A stretch of 13,712 nt of DNA from Glomus cerebriforme (Eukaryota > Glomeromycota > Glomeromycetes > Glomerales > Glomeraceae): positions 1-13,712 of the forward strand of contig QKYT01000604.1 in assembly GCA_003550305.1 (NCBI GenBank), read 5' to 3'. The notes under the pieces were generated by a model that did no database searches, was not told where the DNA came from, and saw only the letters and a list, made by a program, of their open reading frames with translations. Shown one piece after another: positions 1 to 8,683 of this stretch. The number at the start of each line of letters is the position of its first letter. Position 1 is the stretch's first letter. A program made the position numbers and the translations under genes.

Positions 1-2760
1 AACAAAAACTTAACGCGCAGTACAAAAACGTGACAAATACAAATAACAAAATAACACAAATATAGATGTGACACAACTGTATAATTAATTTATACATGTA
101 CTCTAAACGTTACAAATTTTTTTAATTAGATAGATATAACTAATAAATCAAAATTAGACTTTAAAATGTATCAATTGTTCGGTGTTTAATGCAACAATTT
201 TGATGAAACGAGTTAAAAATCATATTTGGACCATTGTCAAAAGGTAACTTAAATAAAAATACTGAGCCTGAACATTCGTCATAATGACTTAATAGCCAAT
301 ATATAAAGGAATATATGGAATTCTGGTATGATGATGAATTTGCAAACTAGTACAATACGGTCGGTATGATACTACAATTTTTTTGTGACTATACATTAAA
401 TTCATACGCGTATTTTTCATGTAATGAAATGTTGATCTTGGATACATTGTCTATAAATATACAGTACAATAATAAAATTAATAAAATCAATTACCTTACT
501 AGTTCGCTATGAACAGTTATCTCTTCTTCAATAATTTTTTATTTATATAATAAGTAACAACTTTTCTCAATATTTTATTCTATTAATTCAATTAGTTTTG
601 CAACGTGTTTTTTAGTGCTCAAAGGATCTATTCTTCTATTCTTGAATTTTATTATTTGGAATATTGCTTTCACTTCATTTGTTTCTGCATCAGTTATCAT
701 TTATTGACGTTTCTACATTTTCCAATATCATCTTTTCATAGGGGACTAGAAGTTAATAAATTTGTAGATGTTAAACATAATACTAGAAGCTCAATTTTTA
801 ACAATGCATTATTGTTTTGATAAAATCTGTTGTCATGTGATTTGTGTATCGCAAATGTGAATCATCTTTTTAGACGAATTTTTAATATTTTTATGCTAGA
901 TTTTTTTTTCTAACTAAAGTTTCAATCAATAAACTTTGTTTTAATAAAATAAAACATTTATGTGAAAGATTAAATATTTTATTAAACATATTAATTATTT
1001 TTTACAATAGTTCTTATTCCAATAAATCATTAACCAATTTGGCATATTGAAATAAAAGATGAAAAACTAGGAAAGGAATATTATTAAAAAATATCCCAGA
1101 GTTACTTAAAATCCAATAAACTTCACAATTATAATAAATTACTGATGGTTACTTCTCAGTATAGGATTTCTTGAAATATTACTGATTAACATAGATACCT
1201 AAATTAAAGAATAAACAATTATATGAGTTTAAAAGTTTTATTATAAATAGAAAAGTGAATGAGATGGTTGTAGAAATAAGAAGATACTACATATTGCATT
1301 ATAATTGATGATGAATTACAATGGAATTAAATATCAGATCATACAGCAAACTATTTCAAATAATAAAATAAACAAACTAGTAAATCACGTAAATGAATAA
1401 AAAAAAGATGAAATATTAGCTCGTGCTGTTGATTTATATGGGTGGCAGGTTGTCTTAAGGATTATTCTGAACAATATCTTCATTTTGGATAAAGACAATA
1501 AGTTCAGCTATTATGGAATACAAAAAAAAATGAAATTCTTAAAAAATGTCTTTTGGAAACTGGGCAAAATTCAGAAATTTATAATTGCTATTTAATGTTG
1601 TAAATGTTGGATGAAAGTTTAATGTTAAAAAAAAGATCCTAAGGATTAAAGATGGAATGAGTGGTAGGACCAATAATCAATGTTGATACAGGATAATAAA
1701 GAAAATTCACAACGAATTTCTTTCTAATAAGAATGAGAATGAAAATAATGTGAACAATGACATTATTCATAAAACAGAGTAAAATTTGAATCAATTTTAT
1801 CCTCTGATTAGTTTAATTAAAATGCTAAGGGATATCATCAATATACATAGAAGATTTAAAGAACATATATATTACAATTGAAGAAATTTTTAATCTAAAA
1901 AATAGATTACATTTGAATACAAAAATAATAATATAATTATTCAAAAAATAATATTTGATTTTATTGTTTATAATATGTAGTTAAATGAACATTTGATCGT
2001 AAAAGATTTTTTTTTTGAAAAGACTTAATAATTTTTCTGTTAAGAAGCTTTAAACATAAAAATATTAATAGTATAAATTAGAGTTATTATCTGGAATTAA
2101 GGGATTGGTTGGTAGCATTAGAATTAATGAGCAAAGAAGAGAAAGTTTTGATAAACTAAAAAAAATCTCTGTATTGTGTAATTTATAATTTGTTGTAATT
2201 CATCAGTTTATTGTAATATTTAATAGTTTTCACTAATAAAATTATAACTGGGTTTCCTAATTCAATAATGTTTATTGATACATTAATATAGATGGTTAAA
2301 AAAACCTACAATAGAATTTAATACCTCATTTTCATTATTAGTTATTAATAGAATTCTTAATTCATTATAACAATAGTTAATTTTTCGTTATTATTTTTAG
2401 TTTACTGAAATTTTTTTTAAAAAAATAATAGAATAGCAATATATAATTGCAATCTAACAATTAATTAGAATATCATAGTATAAATTTGTTATAATGAATT
2501 TTATTTTTTGTTACTTATATTTTCATATTAAAATCAGGAAATCGAAAAATTTGATTATCAATCATCAAAATTAGATTTATATTTATTCTTCAGAAAAGTT
2601 TATATGAATCATTCTAATATTTCATTAATTAATTCTATATTAATCTTTTAGACTCCCTTTAAACTTTTCTAAAATATAAAATTTAAATTACTTATAACTA
2701 ACTGACTAGGATTCTCTTTTAGTATTGAAATTAAGTGAGTATTAAAGTCTATTAACTTTA
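1..2760. other. AT-rich gene-free stretch
   Basis: This stretch is very AT-rich, dense in stop codons in all frames, and full of short A/T homopolymer and simple-repeat patches such as the GAATGAGAATGAAAATAATG run near 1731. I found no convincing exon, RNA gene or terminal inverted repeat in it. The only weak coding hint is the open frame at 1401-1595, listed separately. The small open frame at 605-820 has low-complexity, Phe/His/Ile-rich content with no recognisable motif, so I treat it as chance. Confidence 0.6.
1401..1595 (+). other. Unassigned 64-codon open frame, possible decayed coding fragment
   Basis: An open frame runs from just after a TAA at 1398 to a TAA at 1593. It has no ATG near its beginning; the first in-frame ATG is at 1530. 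The translation starts KKDEILARAVDLYGW and later contains FSYYGIQKKMKF and NVFWKLGKIQKF. It stands out from its surroundings by mixed amino-acid composition, several Gly and Trp residues, and slightly higher GC in the first third. I recognise no family. By a rough estimate several open frames of this length are expected by chance in about 14 kb at this base composition, so this is only a hint of a degraded exon or transposon fragment. Confidence 0.2.
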
Positions 2761-2768
2761 GGTTTGTA

Positions 2769-3113
2769 ATGAGTGAGGTGTCAGTATAAGTGTAGTGCAA
2801 ACATATTGAGTGATGATTTTTAATGAAAATTCTAAATCTCAAACTATCCAGGTGATTTACATACAAAGAAAAAGATGAAAACAAGATTTAAATTCTAAAT
2901 TACAATAATTAAGATAATTCACCAAATAGTGGGTGAGTGTAGATGTGGGTGTGGTATGGACTGGATATGGTGATAGATGATTTTCAAATGAAAATTCTGA
3001 AACTTAAACCACCCAGCTGATTTTCATTTATAAATCAAATATGAAGACAAGGCTCAGACAATACTAAATAGTAATAGTGTGAGTGTGGATATGGTATAGA
3101 TATGGTTAATGAT
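2769..3113. repeat. Degenerate tandem repeat, about 150-165 bp period, 2+ copies
   Basis: Two diverged direct copies can be aligned by eye. GATGATTTTTAATGAAAATT at 2812 corresponds to GATGATTTTCAAATGAAAAT at 2976, a spacing of 164 bp. The match continues through the CTATCCAGGTGATTT and CCACCCAGCTGATTT segments and into ATGAAAACAAG and ATGAAGACAAG. A G-rich GTGAGTGT(A/G)GATRTGG block precedes the second copy (about 2932) and recurs at about 3078, marking a partial third unit. The minus-strand frame through the first copy (2669-2884) is open for 71 codons, but the second copy has an in-frame stop, so I do not call a gene. Confidence 0.6.
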
Positions 3114-3126
3114 ATTGTTGTTCATA

Positions 3127-3302
3127 CACTGCTAGGTAAATATAATATTTTACTTAATTTTAATAGGATAAGATGACAAATTAGTTGACCATGGTATTTT
3201 ATTGCTCAATATAAGTAATATGTGTGAGCAACAATAACTATGCCAATACCATCACATCTTATTCCCATGGTCACATGTAAATAATCAAGTACCAAGGCAG
3301 TG
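3127..3302. mobile_element. Tc1/mariner-like MITE (176 bp) flanked by TA
   Basis: The element is a long imperfect inverted repeat, flanked on both sides by TA (3125-3126 and 3303-3304). Its outer ends read CACTGCTAGGTA and, from the other side, CACTGCCTTGGTAC. The arms stay alignable with gaps: ATAAGATG, ATGGTATT and TTATTGCTCA on the left match ATAAGATG, ATGGTATT and TTATTG(TTG)CTCA on the reverse complement of the right. The centre forms a TTGCTCA (3202-3208) / TGAGCAA (3225-3231) hairpin. A TA target and CACTG-type ends are typical of Tc1/mariner non-autonomous elements. It has no coding capacity, so a transposase would have to come from elsewhere. Confidence 0.6.
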
Positions 3303-3304
3303 TA

Positions 3305-4800
3305 ATGATGAAATATATTACATCTGAATTTGATCACATTTTGTATTAAAACAGCATTACATCAATATAATATCTCTGTAATGACCTGAATCTAATTCAT
3401 CCATGTATAAATCACATAACTCATTAAATTATCATTGGGAATCTTTTGGAAAACAAATAAAAAATATTGCAGCTGCTTCATAATGATCTTGCATATTGAT
3501 AAGTTTTCTGATTTTGAGTAATTTTCTTAGATTTTTTTATAATTTTTTGATTTTTAGATATTTAATTTTATGATATAAATTGTCATAATCATTAATAAAT
3601 TGAATATAATTTAAATACTTAACTTTTAGCAAACTAGATATAATTTGAAAAGAATAAATCATTTATGACCTATATTATCCACTCATGAAAGTGAAAATCA
3701 TAATTACAGATAAAGAGAGAAGGTAATTAATACTGAAAGGATTATAATCATCAAATAATTAATAATACTCATCATAATTAATAAGGAAATAAAAAATTAT
3801 TAAATGTCTAGAAATGAAATCATGAACAAATAATAATATAAATCCAGAAATTGGCAATCATAAGATGAGTAATAATTTCAACATCCAATAATAAAAGATT
3901 TTATTTAAAAATAAAATATTAAGCAAAAAAAAATCAATAAAATGACATGTTCCAAAGTTTAATTATTAATCTTATTATTTTTTGAAATATTAAAAAGTTT
4001 GACAGCAAATTTCATTATGAATATATTTGATAATTAAATTTTAAAATTACTTTTTATTTATTATTTATTATTGTGATATTTGATTATAAAAAAATCTTAA
4101 TTGTTATATATATCGATCATTTATTTATTAACAGCAATAAAATCATTGGATATTACATAAATCTTCATACTTTATACATTTATACTTCTTTATGCTTATA
4201 TCCCACCTTTCTAAGAAAAAAATGGGTTGTTTTATTTTAAGAATTTTCAATTATATGGTACTAAATTAAAGTTATCAGAAGAAATTATTACTCATAGGTA
4301 TTGACATAGAAACCAATGGTTTGAACTCACAAAATTCAAAACTATCATCAATATTTTTAACTTATTTTTTTTTATCAAAAATAATTGAAGTATTGTTAAT
4401 GTCAGTTCTTTAACATTAGCTAGCAAATGCTAACAAAGTGTACAAAAGGATTAAGTTTATTCAAACAATCAAAAATACTAATATTTCCAATCAGACGTGT
4501 TATTATCAGCACTAGTACGTCAGATTCTCAGTTATAGATAATAATCATGAATAAAGGATAATCACTCTTAATTCTCAAATATAAACTTTTTCAGAAAAAA
4601 ATTCTATTCGACTCTTATCAAGTTAAAACTTTATTTATATAAAATAAAAATATAATAATAACATGTAAGATATATTTTTTATTTTTTATTTTTAATGACT
4701 ATAGTAAAAGTACAGGAAAATATTATGGAGGTAGAATATAAAAATAAAATTATCTTTACATAACAACTACTCTATACCTATGTGACTATGTCTAGCTAAG
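3305..4800. other. AT-rich gene-free stretch
   Basis: The sequence is almost purely AT-rich, with many overlapping AATAAT, TTATT and A-run patches. No open frame of interest, splice-bounded exon, tRNA-like cloverleaf or long inverted repeat was found. A short imperfect palindrome around TTAGCTAGCAAATGCTAA (about 4417-4435) is too small to interpret. Confidence 0.55.
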
Positions 4801-4805
4801 TCTAG

Positions 4806-4893
4806 TCCTGAAACTGAAATATTTTAGATTTACCAAAATTCTGAAATCTGAAATTTATGCCAAAATCTGAAATTGATGCTGAAATGCTGAATT
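4806..4893. repeat. Subterminal CTGAA repeat array
   Basis: Seven close copies of CTGAA (mostly CTGAAAT) lie in one orientation within about 90 bp, in contexts such as CCTGAAACTGAAAT, TTCTGAAATCTGAAATT, AAAATCTGAAATT and GATGCTGAAATGCTGAATT. Short repeated motifs just inside the ends are a common feature of hAT transposons, where they act as transposase-binding sites. The location just upstream of a BED-finger transposase exon fits that role, but the binding function is inference. A doubled GTCTAG (about 4789 and 4800) sits just to the left. Confidence 0.5.
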
Positions 4894-4989
4894 AAAATTA
4901 GCCAATTAAAATTAAGTAATTAAATATATAAATAGTTTCATTTACATTGTACAAAATATACAGTTTATCAATTTCTATTTTTTTTATCT

Positions 4990-5310
4990 ATTATAACTAA
5001 AGAAAATTCTAAAGGTAAAAGTGGTCGCAAACAGAATGAAGTCTGGAAACATTTCATGCAAGTTCCATTAAAATCTCCAGGCCATTTTTCTGGAAAATGC
5101 AAGTTGTGCCATAAAAAATGGCTACACACATATGTAAATATGTTACAATTTCATCTTGCTAATGAGTGTACCAACTGTCCTAAAGTTATTCAAAACTACT
5201 GGCTTGGATATCTCGCTGCAAAAGACTCCTTAGAAGATGAAATGGCTTCTATCATCTTATAAGAATCAAATCAATCAATAATTTCTAATAAGAGAAGGAG
5301 AAGTTCTAAT
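4990..5310 (+). pseudogene. hAT transposase, N-terminal BED zinc-finger exon (broken)
   Basis: The frame is open leftwards from the first ATG (5056), reading KGKSGRKQNEVWKHF before it, so the coding part starts upstream, probably near 4990. The BED finger is visible in order: the aromatic VWKHF, then GHFSGKCKLC (Cys codons at 5098 and 5107), an aromatic KKW, then FHLANEC, supplying His and Cys in the Cx2C-Hx4C pattern, and NCP. BED fingers are DNA-binding domains at the N-terminus of many hAT transposases. A TAA at 5260 interrupts the frame; beyond it the same frame reads ESNQSIISNKRRRSSNG, a basic tail typical of the linker after such fingers. The next block, from 5401, is in the same frame but separated by AT-rich sequence that is probably an intron or insertion. 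Its splice sites are not clear. Confidence 0.75.
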
Positions 5311-5665
5311 GGTATAATTAATTATATTAATTATTAATTGTATGATTGTATCCATATTTTAACTTTTAAGTTAATTATTTTTTTCAATTATTTAACTGAG
5401 ATTGAAGATTATTATGAGAATTGAGAATTACCACCAAACAAAGCAGCAATTATTGATCAAGCACTTATTCGAGCTTTTGTTTATTGTGGAATACCATTTG
5501 CTGTAATTGATAGTCCATTTTTTCATGAATTGTTATATTAATTACATTCAAATTATTGTCCTCCTTCATGAAAGGTANTTTCAGAGTCTCTTCTTAATTA
5601 AGAAACTTCATGAGTTAATCAAGCTATTAATAAAGAATTAGAGCATTCCAAAAACTTAACGCTTG

Positions 5666-5735
5666 GTAATTATTTTAACTTTTCATTATATAAATTCACT
5701 AGCGTTATAATAATAAATTTATTATTATTTATTAG
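5666..5735 (+). other. Intron in the hAT transposase pseudogene (70 bp)
   Basis: GTAATTATTT at the left and TTTATTAG at the right enclose 70 bp of AT-rich DNA. Joining the flanks completes a GCC codon across the junction (G at 5665, CC at 5736) and yields the conserved NLTLALDGWT of this transposase family, a strong reason to believe the splice sites. Confidence 0.7.
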
Positions 5736-6041
5736 CCTTAGATGGCTGGACTAATGCAAGTACTCTTTCCATATATAATTTTGTTATATTAACTCCTTCC
5801 AATTAGCAATATCTTTATTGTTTTCAGGATTTTTCTTCATCTCATCATACTGGAGAATTTCTCACATCTGAAATAAAAAAGATTATAAAAAAGATTAGGG
5901 CAAAAAAGTTTAGTGCAATTGTCACTGACAATGCATCGAATGTTCGATTAACTTGAGAAATTATTTCTAAGAAGTATTCCTCAATATTAAATTTGAGATG
6001 TATTGCTCATTTTATAAATCTAATCATGAAGTCAATCTTGG

Positions 6042-6141
6042 GTAATATTTTATTAATTTTTCTTTTAATTAGTTAATTCATGATATCTTAACTTCACAAT
6101 GAAAGAATTCATCATATTAAATAATATATTAATTTTAATAG
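6042..6141 (+). other. Intron in the hAT transposase pseudogene (100 bp)
   Basis: GTAATATTTT at the left and TTTTAATAG at the right enclose 100 bp. Splicing joins G at 6041 to AT at 6142 to make a GAT codon and moves the frame so that MKSIL is followed by DHRTAFKILVACNSVTNYF, as expected in this family. The ATG at 6099 therefore lies in intron sequence and is not a real start. Confidence 0.65.
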
Positions 6142-6446
6142 ATCACAGAACAGCTTTTAAAATTTTAGTTGCTTGTAATAGTGTTACCAATTATTTTAAA
6201 GCATCACATATTTGCAACAATTTATTAACTGAATCTGCAAAGATTCTAAAAATTGAAGGTGGTGGATTGAAAACTTTTATTAAAATAAGATGAACATTCA
6301 TGTATGAGGCAACTTATTAAATTGTTAGAATGAGATGGTATCAGCATCGTATGTAAATACAAACAACTAATTAAGAAAAACCTAAAGTGATCTATTCAGA
6401 TGTATAGGGAATCCAAAAATAAGTGTATGTTTTATATGTTTATACG

Positions 6447-6650
6447 TAGGGCTCCGATTGGTAATGGTAATTACCGAACTGAACTGATTAGTTTCGGTAT
6501 CAGATCGGTATTGGTTTTGCAATTTACTAAACTGAATCCTTCAGTAAATATACTGATCAGTTTCAGTAATTTTGGTATCGGTATCAGTTTTGTGATTTAT
6601 TGAACTGATTTACTGAATACTGTATATATATATAGATCAGCAATCTAGAT
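6447..6650 (+). mobile_element. hAT-like left terminal region, truncated
   Basis: The stretch begins TAGGGCTCCGATTGGTAATG and is filled with short related motifs. CGGTAT or GGTATCGGTATC occurs around 6495, 6508 and 6576, and ACTGATTAGTTTCGGTA (about 6484) resembles ACTGATCAGTTTCAGTA (about 6551). There is also a GGTAATTACC palindrome near 6466. A TAGGG-type end followed by many subterminal CGGT/ACCG motifs resembles hAT-superfamily termini. No reverse-complement partner end occurs elsewhere in the window, so the element is either truncated at the (TA)n run near 6625 or split by the LINE with its other end outside. It is not a protein gene, although a 67-codon frame is open through it. Confidence 0.45.
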
Positions 6651-7021
6651 CGATTTTATCAATATTTTTTTTAATCTCCTTTTTTTTCATACTTCCTTTT
6701 TTCTTCATACTTTTCTTTTCTTTGTAATTTTTAATTTTAATCTTAATTTTAATAATAATAACATTAATGACAACTGGAGACAGTGTTTGGCAAATGATTT
6801 GAAATGACAAATGATTCAAATGACACGTTATTTGTCATTTGTTATTTNTGGGTTCTTGTGGACGAACTATTTGCAATGGTTTGGAGGGGAGGAATTTTTT
6901 CTTTTGGTGTGAAGTTTGGTGTTTTTTCCCCAGTGTACTTTACTTTAGGTTTTTTGCGGCTAGATATAGTTGTTTTTCCTAATTTTATATCCTTTTTGTT
7001 TTTGTTTTGTTTTATTTTTAT
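6651..7021. other. Pyrimidine-rich leader-like region upstream of the LINE
   Basis: From about 6650 the + strand abruptly becomes T/C-rich, with runs such as CTCCTTTTTTTTCATACTTC, and stays so to the end of the window. No coding signature can be defended here. The + frame at 6804-7040 is Phe-rich and the opposite-strand frame at 6842-7114 is Lys-rich; both follow from base skew. The stretch may be the 5' untranslated region of the LINE, but the exact LINE 5' end could not be found. It contains the hairpin at 6802-6840. Confidence 0.4.
6802..6840. repeat. 11-bp inverted repeat (hairpin) with CAAATGA repeats
   Basis: AAATGACAAAT (6802-6812) is perfectly complementary to ATTTGTCATTT (6830-6840), leaving a 17-base loop. 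The left side also contains three direct CAAATGA copies (6791, 6808, 6817). The arrangement could form a stem in RNA or serve as a dimeric protein site, but no function can be assigned. Confidence 0.5.
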
Positions 7022-7618
7022 TTTTATTTCTTTGGCGTAGTCTTTGGTCGTTTTTTGTTGGTATTTTTCATTTTCTTTTGGGGGATGGGGGGTACTGGAA
7101 AAAATGATCGTCATTAGACTGGTTTGGTATTACTTGATGTTGATTGGCCCCTAAGGAGTCGATTTGTTTATTTTAAGGAGGGTGACGTGATGATCATTGG
7201 GTTTTCTGGTGATGTGTCACAGTTGGTCACATGGAACTAACTAACTATCGATCCAAATGTTTTTTAATATGTTTTCTAGTTGATGTATGTCACAACCGAA
7301 ACAATGAAGGTATCTCCTGGGGGACATGGAAGAATACCTGTATGCTAATCGGGAGAGTCCCGCTAGTTGACCTCTTTTACTAAAATTTGTTTCGAGATAT
7401 GCAATGTTGGTTGACATTTCAAAAATTTTTTAGAATCTTCAAGGATCATTGCTAGCTTAGGGTTGTACCAATTTTTGGGAGTGATTTTATCACGTGTTAT
7501 TCCCTTTGAGAGCGTGGAATACGTTGGAGGAGGTATCACATCATTTATGGTGGGGATGATCGGACTGGACTATACCGCTCATTGTGAAGTATATGTTTGG
7601 TTAAGCTTAGCAAGATGA
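7022..7618 (+). pseudogene. Unidentified ORF1-like stretch upstream of the LINE endonuclease
   Basis: One reading frame (frame 2) gives protein-like segments across about 600 bp but is broken by stops at 7115, 7238, 7265, 7277, 7346, 7364 and 7412. Segments include TGLVLLDVDWPLRSRFVYFK and EGDVMIIGFSGDVSQLVTWN (7118-7237), VTTETMKVSPGGHGRIPVC (before 7346), and a 67-codon open stretch (7415-7615) containing LGLYQFLGVILSRVIPFESV and EYVGGGITSFMVGMIGLDY. It lies upstream of the endonuclease on the same strand, where LINEs carry ORF1 or the N-terminal part of a single ORF. I see no CCHC knuckle, RRM or coiled coil and do not recognise a family. GC content and codon texture are richer than in the flanking AT-rich DNA, which supports a coding past. 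It could also be an older inserted gene fragment. Confidence 0.35.
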
Positions 7619-7682
7619 TTTATCTTAGTATATGATTGGTTTTTTACTTTTATGTATTATGTTTAAAAATATTGTTCGGCAA

Positions 7683-7890
7683 GATCAGTGGGTCTTTTCC
7701 TTACCTTAAACTAATAAAAAGTTTGAAATTGTTATAATAAAAAACTCCGCTAATATCAGTGATTTAGCGAAACATCTTGCTACTCATCTTCCTAGTTCCA
7801 GTGGCTCAAACCACTTTCCATAAACCCTTCTCATGATCTTTATTTTAACATTTATTAATGAACATTAATAATATTGATGATTATGACTGA
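7683..7890 (+). pseudogene. Probable LINE N-terminal coding remnant, frameshifted
   Basis: In frame 3 the segment NSANISDLAKHLATHLPSSS followed by GSNHFP (7743-7820) reads like coding sequence before a TAA at 7821. Frame 2 then gives INPSHDLYFNIY (7820-7855), and frame 1 gives LMNINNIDDYD, a TGA at 7888 and then the open endonuclease frame. The successive shifts 3 to 2 to 1 suggest that the protein upstream of the endonuclease once extended through here and has taken two indels. No domain can be named. This remains an inference from the Ser/Asn-rich texture, which resembles the adjoining LINE protein. Confidence 0.35.
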
Positions 7891-8683
7891 TTACTTCATA
7901 ATTCCCCGTCCCCCAGTTTTGAATTTCCTATTATTTTGGATACGCAACGTAATTTTTTAGAATATTTTTTGAATAATGAATTTTTTAACTCGCCTTCCCA
8001 GGACAATCCCCATGGTCTTATTACCTTAGCTACTCATAATATTCGAGGAGGTCTTTCAGACTCTCTCATCTTACATGATATCCTTCATTCTTGTACTGCT
8101 AAGAACATTCATCTACTCGCTCTTAGCGATACCCGTATTCTCTCTTACAATCCTGCTAAAATTCTTTCACGTCCTATTTTCTCCTATAATTCTAAATTTT
8201 TACCGGATCTTCCTGCTCGTCATCTTACAGGTTGGTGGACTCCCCATTCTAATATGTATACTGGTGGTGTAGGTTTTCTCACCTCCCAGCTTTTTACCTC
8301 CCATATCCAAAAATGTGTCTGCTGGAAATCTCAGATTATCTATTTAGATGTCTACTTTCCGTCCCTTAAACTCAGAATTGTAAACGCTTATTTACCTCCT
8401 TATTCCCTTGACAATAAAGTTGAACTTCTGGCTACTATTCAAGAGCTTCATTCTATTTTTCAGAATGCTGCTCAACACCATCTTAAACTTATTTTAATAG
8501 GAGACTTTAACTTCGATCTGGATAATATTTCAGCTTCCCGATCCCCACTTTTTCACAGACTTTTTAATTATCTTCTTAATTTTCACCTGGTCGAATCTCC
8601 TACCATTTATAACTCCACCAGTATTCTCACGTTTTTTTAAAATCCTTCAAATTTTCTATCCCCATGTTCCCGTTTGGATCACA
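7891..8683 (+). pseudogene. LINE APE-type endonuclease domain, N-terminal part
   Basis: The frame is open from 7891 to the TAA at 8638. The first track-style start is a TTG at 7936, which has no special merit, because LHNSPSPSFEF upstream looks equally coding. Motifs of the exonuclease/endonuclease/phosphatase fold appear in order: LATHNIRGG with the metal-site Asn at 8038; LALSDTRI, where the usual Glu is Asp; GGVGFL; IVNAYLPP; and IGDFNFDLD (GDFN codons at 8500-8511). After the TAA the same frame continues NPSNFLSPCSRLD, which is the start of the (R/S)xDYI motif, so the TAA is a point nonsense change and not the end of the domain. The MITE interrupts at the next codon. This domain nicks target DNA to prime reverse transcription; here it cannot be made intact. 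Confidence 0.88.
8677..8683. repeat. Target-site duplication, left copy (GATCACA)
   Basis: GATCACA abuts the left end of the inserted MITE and matches GATTACA at 9255-9261 on the other side, with one mismatch. In the LINE frame the right copy reads Asp-Tyr of RLDYI, so the left copy appears to carry the mutation (CAC for TAC). Confidence 0.75.

Larger units (their letters stand above)
4806..6330 (+). mobile_element. Decayed hAT-type DNA transposon remnant
   Basis: A subterminal CTGAA-repeat array on the left (4806-4893) is followed about 100 bp later by a BED zinc-finger exon and then by a DUF659/RNase H-like transposase body on the same strand. This is the order expected in an autonomous hAT element of the BED-finger type. 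The copy carries at least eight in-frame stops. No C-terminal hAT dimerisation domain is visible before a different terminus-like sequence begins at 6447. I could not identify a matching right terminal repeat or a target-site duplication, so the left limit is approximate and the right side is considered truncated. Confidence 0.7.
5401..6330 (+). pseudogene. hAT transposase body, DUF659/RNase H-like region (broken)
   Basis: Three exon-like blocks read through as one protein after removing two introns. Block one (5401-5665) gives IEDYYEN, ALIRAFVYCGIPFAVID and VNQAINKELEHSKNLT. Block two (5736-6041) gives LDGWTNASTLSIYNFVI, a HTGEFL segment, FSAIVTDNASNV and RCIAHFINLIMKS. Block three (6142 to about 6330) gives AFKILVACNSVTNYFKASH and GGGLKTFIKIR. 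LDGW, VTDNASNV and CIAHFINL are the hallmarks of BED/hAT transposases with a DUF659 region. Premature stops lie at 5422, 5539, 5569, 5599, 5611, 5804, 5954 and 6291; the last follows KIR, where related proteins usually have Trp. The C-terminal dimerisation domain is absent. It is a non-functional copy, and the family assignment is secure from the motifs. Confidence 0.8.

Noticed and set aside
481..530. Possible minus-strand 5' splice site (CTAGTAAG then GTAATTG) after a short open frame
   Set aside because: One splice-like hexamer in AT-rich DNA is weak; the preceding frame is closed by a stop within about 15 codons and no partner exon was found.
605..820. 71-codon + strand open frame
   Set aside because: Low-complexity Phe/His/Ile-rich translation, no motif and no coding-like neighbours; expected by chance in AT-rich DNA.
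2669..2884. 71-codon minus-strand open frame
   Set aside because: It lies in the degenerate tandem repeat; the aligned second copy has a stop in the same frame and no domain is visible.
6400..6603. 67-codon + strand open frame over the terminal-repeat-like region
   Set aside because: The DNA shows non-coding repeated motifs typical of transposon ends, and the translation has no motif.
6804..7040. 78-codon + strand Phe-rich open frame that looks like a membrane protein
   Set aside because: The apparent hydrophobic segments come from T-rich homopolymer-like DNA; the frame spans an N and the hairpin region and has no recognisable motif.
6842..7114. 90-codon minus-strand Lys-rich open frame
   Set aside because: The Lys richness mirrors the T-rich + strand, it contains an ambiguous codon, and no fold or motif is visible; the + strand LINE context explains the skew better.
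7346..7370. Small GC-rich hairpin CGGGAGAGTCCCG
   Set aside because: A 4-5-bp stem with a 3-base loop in presumed coding remnant and no following T-run context; not interpretable as a terminator in a eukaryote.
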